This document shows positions 13,301-23,775 of a stretch of 64,000 nt of DNA, one piece after another; the first letter of the stretch is position 1, and every line of letters starts with the position of its first letter. The notes beneath the pieces are model-generated. The model was not told the origin of the DNA and searched no databases. It saw only the letters and a program-made list of their open reading frames with translations. This DNA comes from Parus major (lineage: Eukaryota; Chordata; Aves; Passeriformes; Paridae). A program made the translations under genes and the position numbers. Location: contig NC_031768.1 of the NCBI RefSeq assembly GCF_001522545.3, forward strand, positions 96,847,669-96,911,668. Direction: 5' to 3'.

Positions 13301-16300
13301 TAGAGTGCATGGGTGAGACTCCGTGTGCTACACATATGCAACACATTCAGTGCTTCCAAGCAGCTCTCCAGAGGCAAGTCTCCCATGCAGAACAGATGAA
13401 CAGGGCACACCCATATCCAGTGAAACTGTCACATCTGCATGGCATTGGACAGATAACACATGTACAACATAACCCATTACCCAACAGCTGAGGTGCTGGA
13501 GAATGTGGGCTGGGACTGACAAGTTAAAGTAAAATAGTTCTTTAGATGAGAAATTAATGTAATGAATCTTACTCATTTTAACACCACTTTTTGAAGATGA
13601 TATTTAATGCTAGAAAACCACAACAAGTTGCCATCCAGCAGTGGCATTTTCAACCTCACTAGAAAAGTGCCTACTTTGAGATTGAGTTTTAGAGGTCTTA
13701 GAACAGAATTTCTATTAGTTCCACCTGTAGTTTCCCAGCAGAATTAAAGGTTGCAAGAAGCAACTCTTCCAAGAAAAGATCTCTGTAGCCACTGTGATGG
13801 ATGTATACATTTCAGTATTATGAAGATGATCAGAAATATGTCACACAGTAACATGAGACTGCTGAACATATCAGCACCTATATAATCAAAAAGATGTGGG
13901 AAAGCATAGATTTTCCTACACATGACCTAAATCATGCTCAGACTTTACTACAGAATGAAAAAATGCATTCAGATCTTTCCCATGGAAGCACTCTCCTCTA
14001 ACTTAAACAAGCCATATTAGCTTACAAGTTAGAAGGCCTGGGTGCTACATTTTTTGTATTTAACTTTAAAGGATTACATTGCCACATTCATAAATTTTCT
14101 CTTAAGATTTTGCTTGCTTTCCCTCCCAGCAGGTTCTGAAACAATAGCAGGCAACTCACCTGAGCTGTTTTTAAGTTCCATTTTTAATTCTCCTTCTCTG
14201 TTTGATTCTGTTACTTCACAGCTGTAATTTCCAACAGTTGCTTGTGCACTGTGGAGCACCAGTGAGGCCACTCCCTCGATTAAATCCGCCTGGGATAAAA
14301 ATCTTGCAGATGAAAACGAGGGATAAATATTAAACTTCTTGTTTCCTCCATGGTAAGAAAAAATTTTCTCTCCTTGCTTTTTCCATATAACGAACATGAC
14401 ATTTTCGTTTTTCTGTTCTAGATTAGTCACGTAACAAGGTAAAACTACAGTTTCATTACAGTCATTTTTTTCTATAATACTTGTACCAGAAAGTATCAAC
14501 TGGGCAGAACCTACAAAAAAAAAATGAGAATTGACACATTCAGAATTATTTCTTAGTACTTGAGAACAAAGAAGAAATAATTGCAAGTGAATTGGGAAAA
14601 ACAAAACAAACGCTCCTGTGAAACCACAAAAAGAGAATCATGCTTTAAGGGATCAGCAGAAGACAAAAAAAAGGCATTGTAATTCTACTTACTCCTCTAC
14701 ACATGCTCAGCCATTCTCACATTTATTTACTGTACAGGTGCCATAACTTACCATACATTAAAAAAATAATAAAAAAGTTGCCATTTATTTACTTGAACAC
14801 ATCTGCTATTTCACATGTGGAAATACTGCCTGGTTTCTGCATGCAGAATAGCATTAACAACAGCATACAGATAACACACATATAGGATTAACCACAGGTC
14901 CTCCCACTGATGTTTGGTTTTTTGGTGCTGATCACACAAGTATCTAGAAACTGAGATCCAGGCATCAGCTCGACACAAACTTACACAAACTTCCTTTACA
15001 GTTCATTAAGAACACTGGGAATAAAGTCTCACTATTACACTTCTGACAGAAGGCAGGCAGGGCAGCTTAGTCATTAAAGCTTTGTCACTTGTTCCTTCTT
15101 ATCTCTGAAGGTGGAGCCAAATGCCTATAGGTTTAGATCATTTCTTGCAAATTCTCTCTCTTTTCCTTTCCAGAGGAGGACGTTTACACACAATACCATA
15201 TATATTAAAGAAGATTACTACTTAGTATTTGACTGCATACACGACAGAATTGAAAATGGAGAATTTGTAAAAATGACCAACCTGTGTTACAAATCACTGT
15301 GACCAAGGTCTCTAACAATCACATTCAATGTGGGTAAGGAAAAATAAACACTTCACAGGATTATGTTACCACTGTTGGGTTTTCCCGTCTCCCACACTGC
15401 ACCACAATTCTAAAACCGTAGTACTCACTGACCACTGTTTCAAGACCTAAACGCTATGCCAAGATTTTATCAAAAATGAACATCCATTCATCACTTCTTA
15501 AGTGTGGATGCTAAATGCAAGAAGCAAGCAGGGAGTACCATGTCTGTGTGAACTTAAGTCCTACAAGGTTCTCACTCTAGCCTGGGAAAGCGTAAAGAGG
15601 AATCTAAACAGTCTTTGGAAAAAGACAACAACCCTGCAGGTGTTGTTTAGGATCCTTGTTGTTGACTCATAAGAAACAGTCAAGGGGTGGTGTTCCACTT
15701 GACCAGTTATAGTGATGTGCAAGTTTAATGACCAATGAGAGTTTTATCTCTCAGACTTGTCTATAAATGAAGATCAGGGATAATAAACTTTGCTCTCTTG
15801 GACAATACAGCTAAGAGAGTCTGTGTTGTACTTCTCACCATTCCTAATACAGTGCAACACTTAAGAATATCAAAAATCATAACAGCAGTATATAAATTAC
15901 ATCAGGAACAAGAAAAAGAGGTTAATAAAACTAGCTTGGCTGTAAGCTACAAAGGTTTTGAGTATTTTATTTTCTCTATTTTTCCTTGTTTGTAAGAAAT
16001 CATAAAATTTAATAGTTTTCTTTGTAGTAATTGTTCCCCAAAGTCCCAGAGACATTAATAATTCAAAATGATTTACTACATCCATCTGATGAAGCCAAAT
16101 AAGAGAAAGGATATGACATTCCCCTCATACTGTAAACACTGAGATTTACAAACTGGAACAGCTCCAGGGACTTCACAGGAACTACTGATACTCACATGTA
16201 TAAAGCCAGCCCAGAATGATGATATGTATTTAATGATTAAACTTAATTAGGTCAAGGGAAGAAAAATAAAAAGGAAAGGGGAAAAAGAAAAAAAGCTACG

Positions 16301-17960
16301 TCACTATTTGCAGTAGCTCTTTTTTTTTTTTCCCTCAAATCAAAAGCCTCAGATCACATTTAAAAAACACTCCTGCTTTAAATGTAGCTTTAATTGTCTA
16401 ACACTGCTTCCTGGATTGCTACTGAATATCAAAAGCTTGAGGGTACCTCACAATGAAAAAGTATTCTCTGGTTTACTCACCGTGTTGCATTTTTTAACTA
16501 ATAAAAGCAACAAAAGCATACAAAACTCAACCTATGCCCTAATAAAAAACAATTAAAACCTTCAATGCATCTTTGTGAAATTAATTTCTCATCTGTTTCA
16601 CACTAAATCATGATAATAACTGGTGGGGTTTTTCTTCTTTTTCAGCGCCAGCACATTTACATTTTTGCGGGCTCTGTCCTCTGCAATCTGGCCGCTTTCA
16701 TGGAAGAGGCTGTGTGGCTGCTCTCCCGCTAAAGGGAGCCCGACAGCTTCTTGCAGATGGTACTTCCACTACAAACTTACCAACAATTCTGGTGCTAAGA
16801 GGAAGCCAAGAGAACCCTCTCCCAGTAGTTACCAAATCCTGCAGGCAGTGGATTACTTAACCTCGAACCTTCCCGTAGATTATCATTTTAGAGGTGCCAC
16901 ATGAAGGTGGCCACTTTAGAGCCTTACACTAGGCAGCGTGGGGGCTTCTGAAGAGCTTGCAGTTGCAAAGCTGCCACAGAAAGGCTGCTGCACATGCAGG
17001 GCAAATTCAAAACTGCTGCACACAGTTGACAGAACTGGTTAAGTTTGGTCACCGCAAATGAGGGGAGCCGGCCCTTCTCACCTTCTCATGCAAACCGCGC
17101 TGGGGCCCTTGACATTTAAGTCCAGCTAACCCCAAAACCCAGACTGAAATTTCGACATGAGGTTTAGACACACAAGTTTCGGTGTGCTGCTGCTTAGTGA
17201 CAGAACAACACCTGCACCTCGGTGAAATTTTGTTAGCTCTGTCTCCCCACCGAGTCTCTCCTCAAGGCAGAGAAATAAGAATTTAAGACTGTGCGATGTC
17301 AACTGCATTTGGATGGCACAAAAATCTAACACTGAAGATGTAGAAACGCTCTAGACCCTGTGCAGCAGAGGACCAGTGTGACTGTTTCAGGAAGGCACAC
17401 GGAGCTGAGCTGCCCTAATGCACAGGGAAGTGAGGAGCAAAGCTCTGGGCACGCCGTCTCTCTTCTCCCCCGCAACTTCTGCGGGGAGCAGCCCACCGCC
17501 GGTCCCGGGGACCATGCGGGGAGCGACGGCGGCGGGGGCTGGATGAGGGCGTGAGGTGTGTGTGCGTGTCCCCGCTCCTTCCCAAAGGATGGCGATCCAC
17601 CGCTACGCGCCCGCAGTCCCACACGCGCCGGCTGCCACCAGCAACAGCCGGCAGCAGCGGGCGGGAGCGCCCCGAGTCCCCTCGGCGAGCGGCGGGAGCG
17701 GCTGGACAGGCGGCGGCCGCTCCGCCCCGCTGCCCTCGGGACCGGCCCCCACTCGTCCCGCGGCTCGGGGGGTAGCTCAACCCTTCCCTCGCACCCCGGG
17801 GGCCGGGACCGCACGGGACGCGCCTCGGGGCGATGGCTGCGGCCGCAGCCGGAGGAGTCCGGACGGCGAGGGAAGGGGAGAGAAGGCAGGAGGGCGGGTG
17901 CGGCGGGAACTCACCTGCGCGCAGGGCGCCGAGCAGCACGGAGGCGGCCAGCAGCCACAT
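1296..17960 (-). CDS. CD47: CD47 (integrin-associated protein), complete coding region in ten exons
   Basis: CD47 is a plasma-membrane receptor with one IgV domain and five membrane spans. By family knowledge it binds SIRPA on phagocytes as an anti-phagocytic signal, and thrombospondin and integrins. Coding exons (high to low coordinate): 17915-17960, 14160-14510, 10502-10591, 8721-8822, 8252-8344, 7642-7737, 6054-6146, 4346-4377, 1988-2012, 1296-1321. All introns are GT-AG, phases agree throughout, and the sum is 954 nt: 317 residues plus TGA, against 323 in human. Residues 1-16 are the signal peptide and about 19-132 the IgV domain. Each of exons 3-7 then supplies one membrane span, and three tiny exons encode the tail. 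An extra cysteine (NDC motif) in the Ig domain and one in the last extracellular loop (CVPGACPP) match the known Ig-to-loop disulfide. The tail keeps KAVEEPLN but ends DAKGVMLE, unlike the human end. The next gene inward, IFT57, has the same orientation. Confidence 0.96.
1391..1426. repeat. Two exact tandem 18-bp units
   Basis: GGTTAATTCTAAAATTCA occurs twice in tandem, 1391-1408 and 1409-1426, about 70 bp upstream (in gene orientation) of CD47 exon 10. Confidence 0.9.
1988..2012 (-). CDS. CD47: CD47 exon 9: cytoplasmic-tail micro-exon KAVEEPLN
   Basis: 25 nt between TTTTGCAG and GTAGGT. It encodes KAVEEPLN plus one base, identical to the human tail exon. This identity is what anchors the tail. 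Confidence 0.92.
4346..4377 (-). CDS. CD47: CD47 exon 8: cytoplasmic-tail micro-exon
   Basis: 32 nt, entering in phase 1 and leaving in phase 0, giving GSRMKDHPRPG. It sits where human CD47 has ASNQKTIQPPR, of the same length with a shared basic/proline character. Acceptor TTTTAG, donor GTAAGC. Human tail exons are alternatively spliced, so this one may be optional. Confidence 0.8.
4441..4735 (-). mobile_element. CR1 LINE fragment, reverse orientation
   Basis: The stretch runs from a degenerate CR1 3' end (AAGGTTGGAGAAGACCTC) through CTGGGCAGCCTATTTCAATGC and TTCTTAATATCCAATCTAAAC, landmarks of the avian CR1 3' region read in reverse. It lies in CD47 intron 7, just upstream of micro-exon 8. 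Confidence 0.88.
6054..6146 (-). CDS. CD47: CD47 exon 7: last loop and transmembrane span 5
   Basis: 93 nt in phase 1-1. It starts A-CPPLHGSVLIAGLAI, matching human CIPMHGPLLISGLSI. Its cysteine is the likely partner of the extra Ig-domain cysteine. Donor GTAAGT. Confidence 0.93.
7642..7737 (-). CDS. CD47: CD47 exon 6: transmembrane span 4
   Basis: 96 nt in phase 1-1. The acceptor must be the TTCCCAG ending at 7738: the AG eight bases further in would put TAA in frame. The exon ends AVVGFALCVP, equivalent to human AVVGLSLCIA. Donor GTAAGC. Confidence 0.92.
8252..8344 (-). CDS. CD47: CD47 exon 5: loop and transmembrane span 3
   Basis: 93 nt in phase 1-1. It contains NQAGLGLTVIPTVILIPL, which lines up with the human NATGLGL span. 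Acceptor TTTGCAG, donor GTGAGT. Confidence 0.92.
8721..8822 (-). CDS. CD47: CD47 exon 4: transmembrane span 2
   Basis: 102 nt in phase 1-1. A charged start (GLKYEIESQRK) is followed by VCVIVALVIFAVVAGVGAAL. The LKY at the head matches human TLKY at the same place. Donor GTAAGT. Confidence 0.93.
10502..10591 (-). CDS. CD47: CD47 exon 3: linker and transmembrane span 1
   Basis: 90 nt in phase 1-1. It begins G-S-W-F, matching the SWF that follows the human Ig domain, then runs into the hydrophobic stretch AVIISLMCLLVIFCAAQ. The donor is GTAAGT. Confidence 0.93.
10592..14159. other. CD47: CD47 intron 2
   Basis: 3.6 kb of intron with no supportable exon. Its only distinctive content is the purine-rich tract at 12166-12316. 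Open frames on both strands here lack homology I recognise and usable splice context. Confidence 0.7.
12166..12316. repeat. Purine-rich (GA) tract in CD47 intron 2
   Basis: About 150 bp of almost pure A/G on the plus strand (polypyrimidine on the transcribed CD47 strand), with few C/T interruptions. It is low-complexity sequence rather than a defined repeat family. Confidence 0.85.
14160..14510 (-). CDS. CD47: CD47 exon 2: IgV domain
   Basis: 351 nt in phase 1-1, flanked by TTTTGTAG and GTGAGT. It carries the B-strand cysteine (VLPCYV), the core tryptophan (VIWKK) and the F-strand GNYSCEV. NDC upstream is the extra cysteine that in CD47 is tied to a transmembrane loop. The order 'NYSCEVTE..REGE' near the end is characteristic of CD47. 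Sequons NET, NSS and NYS suggest glycosylation. Confidence 0.96.
14511..17914. other. CD47: CD47 intron 1
   Basis: 3.4 kb. It holds the LTR-like segment at 15641-15859, AT-rich sequence to about 16.6 kb, then GC content rising toward the promoter island. No additional exon was recognised. Confidence 0.7.
15641..15859 (+). mobile_element. Possible LTR (ERV) fragment
   Basis: Ordered signals in one direction: CCAAT (15732-15736), TATAAAT (15762-15768) and AATAAA (15782-15787), bounded by TGTTG and CAACA. That is the compact U3-R layout of a retroviral LTR. No target-site duplication was found at these ends, so the true boundaries may differ and the call is tentative. Confidence 0.45.
17915..17960 (-). 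CDS. CD47: CD47 exon 1: start codon and signal peptide
   Basis: ATG is at 17958-17960 inside a CpG island. The exon reads MWLLAASVLLGALRA plus one base and stops at a strong donor (CAG|GTGAGT). Phase 1 joins to GT at the start of exon 2 to make glycine. The human protein also starts MW with a leucine-rich leader, which supports this start. Confidence 0.93.
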
Positions 17961-18530
17961 GGCGGAGCGGCGGCGCGCGGCCCGGCGCGAGAACGGCTCG
18001 AGCGGCGCCGCAGCGGGCGGGCGGAGGAGGAGGAGGAGGAGGGGGCGCTCCCGCCGCTGATTGGCTGCGACCCTGGCGCGGGGGCGGGGGCACGCGGGGA
18101 GGCCCCGCCTTCACCGCGGCCCCGCCTTTACCGCCGGTCTCCCTCCCCCCCCCACCGCGGGGCTCCGCAGACAGCCCGCTGGATAAGCTGCGATAAGGCT
18201 TGTTTTTTGCGGATGTTTTTGTGTCTTTTTAAAGTGATTATCAGGATGTATATCCCACGGCCGCCCGAGCCCCGCGGCCGCGGTGCTGCGGTTCGCGTTG
18301 CCCCGCACGCACAGCGCAGAGGGTCGCGATCGGGGCCGGGTAAAATGGCTGCCAGGGGAAGTCTTTGGGCTCCAATAAAAGGGGAAGCGTTGACAGGCTG
18401 ACTCTTCCACCGCTTAATTGATTGCGAAAGATCTTGATTTTTTGGAGGTGGGCAGGGCCGCGGCCCGGCGGGGGCGGGAGGGGATAGAGGGAGCGCTTTC
18501 GGTTTTCCCCGTCTCTTCCCCTTAGTCAGC
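17961..18530 (-). promoter_or_regulatory. CD47: CD47 CpG-island promoter
   Basis: GC-dense DNA directly upstream of the CD47 start codon. On the minus strand it holds a CCAAT box (18060-18064), GC boxes around 18015-18021 and 18081-18091, and no clear TATA box. A GGA-rich simple repeat lies at 18023-18045. The island also extends into exon 1 and intron 1 down to about 17450. The transcription start cannot be placed from sequence. Confidence 0.7.
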
Positions 18531-20732
18531 TGACGCCGGGGGCTGAGGGCATCCTCCTTTGTTGCTAAAGGCCGGTGGGAGACCGGCCGTGCCAGGACTA
18601 CATTTGCTCCTGGCTGCAGTCATATGCGCTAAGTGCAAGTCAAACACAAGGTGTTCAAAAACACTGAAGAACTTGTAAGTCATCAGTTGTTGCATTTCAT
18701 TTAAAAGCGAGGATAAATGCTCCGTTTTCCTATGTTTGCGGTAATACGTACAATTGACTATTTCAGCAAATGTTTCAAGGAGGTTTTTTTTTTGTTTTTT
18801 TTTTTTTTCAGGGGTAGCTCTTTTTAGAACTTTTAATGTAGAGTTGTTTTAAAATTTTGAATCTATGCATACTTTGTTCTCAAACATATGTGTTGGTGAG
18901 GCATTAAAAAAAGGACTGTTAAATATATTTGGGGATCACACCTTTATGTACATTTATAGATGTGTATATATTTACAACGTTCTTACAAGTCCCAGAGTTC
19001 AACAGAGGATGAAAGCCAGGGCAGAATCAAAATTCTGTGAGAAACTGAATTTCCATAGGTTTTGTGTCTCATATGGATTTACTGCATTTATGGGGGTTTG
19101 CAACATTTATATTGACTTTATATTGGGTAGGTCTACCCCATAAACACCCCCCCTGCTTCCTGAGCCTCTGTTCTCTTAAATTCTCTCCCAGCCCTCCCTA
19201 AGTGATTAATGGGTACCGATGCCTTGACTGCCGCATTTGTTTCCTCCAGATATTCATAAAGCACTCAGACATCCTCCAGCATTCAAGTTTAGTAAAAAGC
19301 CTTGAGCTGTGGGAGCCATCAGACTCGAGAAACGATGGAGGGGGCTGGCACAAAGCTGCTGATCCTGCTCCTGCCAGACTGACTCAGATGATGTTCTCTG
19401 GAGGCCAGAAGAGATGAGCTGGAGCAAAGGGTAGCAGGGAAGACATGTCTGCGTCAGCCGTAGCTCATATCTGTGTTTGTGCCCTGCGTGCCAGCACGCT
19501 GATAGCCACAGGCACTGGGGTCCCCTCTGTGGGGAGCTGCGCAGCATTTTCTGTAAGAAAACCAGGGATGCTTTCCGGCTGCAAAGAGGAGAAGGCTACA
19601 GCTGCAGCACGCACTTGTCCCTGTTGCTAAGGTAACACATATCACACCCACGCTGGCCTAGAAGCAAAACAGCGCGCATGGGAAATTTCGTAGGGCCAGG
19701 AGCCTCGCGTGGGAGAGCACTGCTTTTTCAGGTGCTGCTGCCTCCCATAGTACTGAGCCGGGTCTCACAAATCCCTCAAAGATAACTCTTCGCATGCAGT
19801 TTCCCTGATTGTGTTGGAGGTTGCTATGCCATCCAGCTAGGTGTACACCTGAAATACTTTGTCTTGTAATGCTCTGCCTTCTGCTGCCAAGAAATGTCTG
19901 CAATGACTCTGCTTGCTGATGGTTTCGGGCAGCAGGACTGTGCAGCACAAGGCAGTTCAGATGCCCGCTGAAACAAAGGTTAGGCAGCTCTGCTTTACAT
20001 TCTGAAGCAGGAACACAGAGCAGCCCCTGCTGTAATAAAAGAGCTGCATGCTTTTAACCACTTTCCAACATCGCTCTTGTTTTGCCCAGCAGTGCATGCT
20101 GTAGGTCACAGAGAAACACATCTCAGCAGCTGTGAAAAGCACATCCCCAATGCCAATTTGTGTTTAAGTCCAAGTGCTCCAAAAATAAGAGGTTATATAT
20201 TTTGAAAATTGCTTGAGTCTCTCATTTATGACTTCCAAGGCACACTTCTAGTCTTTAAATTAAGCAACTTATTTTATTACCGCTACTAGGCACAGATCTG
20301 CCATTTTATACTGGTTTACATCCCTTTGGAGTGCCATTGATCCCTCTCTGGGGTCAGCAAGCTGTGACAGGCACGAGTCACATACTAAAGCCTAAAAATG
20401 TACAGGAGGCAGCGACTGCTGTGGCTGGCAGGAAGCTGCTGAAGAGTGACATAAAAGCCTGAGTGCCTAAAGCAAAGGGTGTCAGTAGCTGTGATTTGTC
20501 AAACTGACTGTGAGAGCTGTCTCCCTTGGCAAGAAATGCAGTGGCCAGGCCTTCATCTGTGTTCCTGGACTCACTCACCACAGGTACCCTACCCTAACAC
20601 AGAAACCACCCACACCCAGAGCTCACAAGGCAGCAACGTGATGGGTAATACCTTGTTCTCCCTCAGGCACCAAAAGGATTCACAGAGGAGCATTTTATCC
20701 TTTTCGCTTCTGATCTGGAAACCTAAGGATGC

Positions 20733-20830
20733 CGAGGTTAAATGAACTGACTAAGGTTGCATAATTAGCCAGTGGCAGAGCTGAGAATAGACACCATCTC
20801 CATTTTTCCAGGCCTAACATCTAACTCTCA
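20733..20830 (-). mobile_element. MIR-like ancient SINE fragment, reverse
   Basis: GAGGTTAAATGAACTGACTAAGGTT..., then GCCAGTGGCAGAGCTGAGAATAG, follows the reverse complement of the MIR core (gaggttaagt.act.gcccaaggt...agtggcagagctgggat) with scattered changes. This is as expected of an old amniote-wide copy. Confidence 0.6.
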
Positions 20831-23017
20831 GGCCCTTCTTGGAGGCATAGGCAGGCTAGCAAAACTGTATATCACAGCTGTATAGAATATGACATTTTTA
20901 GAACAGACTCAATCCTGAACTTACTACAGCTCTAATAAAATAAAAACAAACCAAAACCAAACCAAACAAAAATACAGGAAAATATTAAAAAAAAAGGAAA
21001 AGCATCAATATTTTCTTTTTACAGTGCTCCTGCATGGGTAAGAAGGTAAAAATGGAATTCGAGTGACATTTATAAATATTAATGGACTTCTAAGCACTAG
21101 CACATTAAACAAGTTCCCAAGGGTCAAAGCCTGAATTAACTTTGAGTAATAGTTGCTGAAGACCTAGGCAAAAATAAAGCAATGCTGTGAAGAAGTGTTA
21201 ATCTTTCACAGATGTTTGGTAGGGCTAAAATGCAGTCATTTGTCCTCCATTTCAAAACAAACTATTTTAGGGAAACAGTGCTTCTTTCATGCTCCCAACC
21301 CTCCCCTTCTTTGCTTACACGCTTTCTACTCTTGCGTATATGAATGCATTTTTTTGCAATTTCCTTTCAACTGCTGCTCTAGATGCTGGGATTTATCAGG
21401 CAATTTAGTAACCTGAGTGAATTAGTGGGGGAATGTGGAAGAGAAGAAATCCTGTTCAGTCTTGTTCAGCAGAAAACACTCTGGGAAAGGTTCAACTAAC
21501 AGTGAGACAAGGGGGGTGAAACTCCAGCCTGGGAAACTCTCCGGCCTGAGGGCTTCTGAACGCAGATTTGTGTTCCAGGTCACTGAACCCCTGCTGCAGA
21601 CCACAGCTGAGACAGCTGGGCAGAGCAACCTAGGGGTTACCTGCAGCTGCCCTCCACTTACATAAGACCTGGACAACTGGATCAGGTTATTGACAAGCCA
21701 AGAGGAATTACATGTCATGGTAGCTAGGCAGTGAAGATGGTGATCTGCTTTCACTTTAGGCAATTTGCTCCTTCCAAGAACGTCCTGGAATGGTGAAGCA
21801 CTATGTATCATTTCATGGAAAGGTTCAGCTAAGCTACTCAATTCTCAAGGGTTCTAGAAACCTCTCATTTCATGCAAGATTCACTCGAGAGAGGGTCATT
21901 TTTTCTAAAATATTTAAGGAGAAATGTTCATAGCTTTGAAGCTGTTTAAAGACACGACTTCCGATGCAGTGCAAGTCAGAGTCTCGTTTGATGTCAGAGA
22001 GAATTAAGCTCTACCTGTCCTCAAATATCTGGCTCAGTCACCTAAATGCATTTACAAAGCTGGCCTTAGCAGCTTTCATTAGTGGCTGGCAGGTCTCTGA
22101 GCACAAAGAACACACTGTCCTCCACACTACGAGTCTTTGCTAGCAGTGCACCCATTATGTTCAATTAGTCGAAGCATGGAGCATATGCTGACCGTGCCTT
22201 GCACTTTGCCTGTCTGTCCTGCCTGGGGGCACCTACCAGCCCAGCCCAGCCACCACCCAGGTTCTGCAGCCTGCAAGTACAGGCCCAGGGCAACACAGTG
22301 CCACTGCCTGCATCAACACAAGATCCCTGAATCACAGCTGGCAGAAAGAAGGGCTGTGCCTGCTCCCCTCTGCACTGCAGCAGCCACAGCCAGTGATGGC
22401 CCCTAGGAAATCACACCCATGGACAAGAACAGTATGTTTTGTGAGATGTCTGCAGAGACACCCATGCCCACTGACTCTCCAGTGCTGCAGACTGGTTGGC
22501 TGCCTGCTTTCAGCCAGGATGGGCTGAGGATTAGCTGAGGCCTCCCAGACTTCCTCAACATGGCACACTCTCAGTGTGGTCTTGTGCTTTGTACTCTCCC
22601 TCCTTCTCTTCCTTAGCCCCAACCCAGTCTGCTGCTGTCTTTCACGAGATCCATAGAAATATAATTATCATGGAGATGTCTGCCTCTGGCAGTATTTTTT
22701 TTCTTTGGAAATAATTATAATTGGCTGTGGCAGTTAAAAACTTATCGGTATAGACAGATGACAGACAGTACAATCACATAAGCTTCCCTCTGAGAAAATA
22801 AAGCTAAAACCCATTTATCATCCTGGATGGAAACAAAAGGTCTTCCTTTGAAGAGTCAGGCTGTGAAAACACAAAGAGAAGACTGTTATGCCCATGGATT
22901 AAATCTGTGGTACGTAACCAAGTACAAGCAGTCCATTTGCAGCATGATGATACTGTAGTAATTATCACTGCTTTCATCTGAGAAATACCTAGATGGGAAC
23001 ATATCAGCCCACTCAGA

Positions 23018-23075
23018 GGCAGAAACTGAGGTCCCAAGAGGATAATTAAGACACAACTACCTGAAGAGTGACTGT
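23018..23075 (-). mobile_element. MIR-like trace
   Basis: GGCAGAAACTGAGGTCCCAAGAGGATAATTAAG resembles the MIR phrase 'gaaactgaggcccagagaggttaag'. It is short and diverged. Confidence 0.35.
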
Positions 23076-23343
23076 ACCAAAAACACAGAAAAAGTAAGTA
23101 TATTCCAATAGTGTCTATAAGGGCTCCTTGCATGGGGATCCACTACTGGACATGATCACTTATTCCTGGAGTAAGTCATTAACTGCCCTCTCCCAGAGAC
23201 CAGAAAATTTTGATTCCTAGGTATATCTCCAAAGCACAATCTCCTGGGACCATCTTTCCTGTGGCAGCTCACATGCCATCCCAGGAGGAGTCCATGTTGT
23301 CCTCAGCTTCCTAGCAGAGCCCAGGCAAGGACTGTGCAGTCCT

Positions 23344-23775
23344 TAGAATCATAGAACCGTTTGGATTGGAAGATCATCTTAACGATCTTCTAGTGCCAAC
23401 TCCCACCACACCCCTGCCACATACAGTGACAGCTTCCACTAGACCATGGTGCTCAAAATCCCATCCAACCTCGTTTTCAGCACTTCCAGGGATGGCACAT
23501 CCATAACTTCTCTGGGCAGCCTGTTCCAGTGTCTCACCATCCTCACAGTTAATCTCTTCTTAACATCTAATGTAAATCTCTCAGTTTAAAGTCATTCCTC
23601 CTTGTCCTATCACTACCTGCCCTTGTCAGTAGTCTCTCTCCAACTCTCTTGCAGGTCCCTTTAGGTACTGGGAGGCTGCTCTAAGGGCTCCCTGAAACCT
23701 TCTTTTCTCTAGGCTGGACAACCCCAACACTCTCAGCCTTGTCCTCCCTCTATCTTGGTTCAGCAGCCTTCAGTC
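23344..23775 (-). mobile_element. CR1 LINE fragment, reverse orientation
   Basis: It starts with TAGAATCATAGAACCG, the inverted CR1 3' terminus, and continues through GGATTGGAAGATCATCTT, CTGGGCAGCCTGTTCCAGTG and CATTCCTCCTTGTCCTATCA to GGCTGGACAACCCCAAC. This is the classic avian CR1 3' region. Confidence 0.95.

Larger units (their letters stand above)
18531..23343. other. Intergenic DNA between CD47 and IFT57, part 1
   Basis: No gene supported. Poly-T runs occur near 18783-18809 and MIR-like SINE traces at 20733-20830 and 23018-23075. Open frames are short, unspliceable and without family resemblance. Confidence 0.65.

Noticed and set aside
17415..18401. Long GC-rich open frames on both strands around the CD47 promoter
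   Set aside because: CpG islands lack stop codons by composition. Only the 46-nt leader exon is supported.
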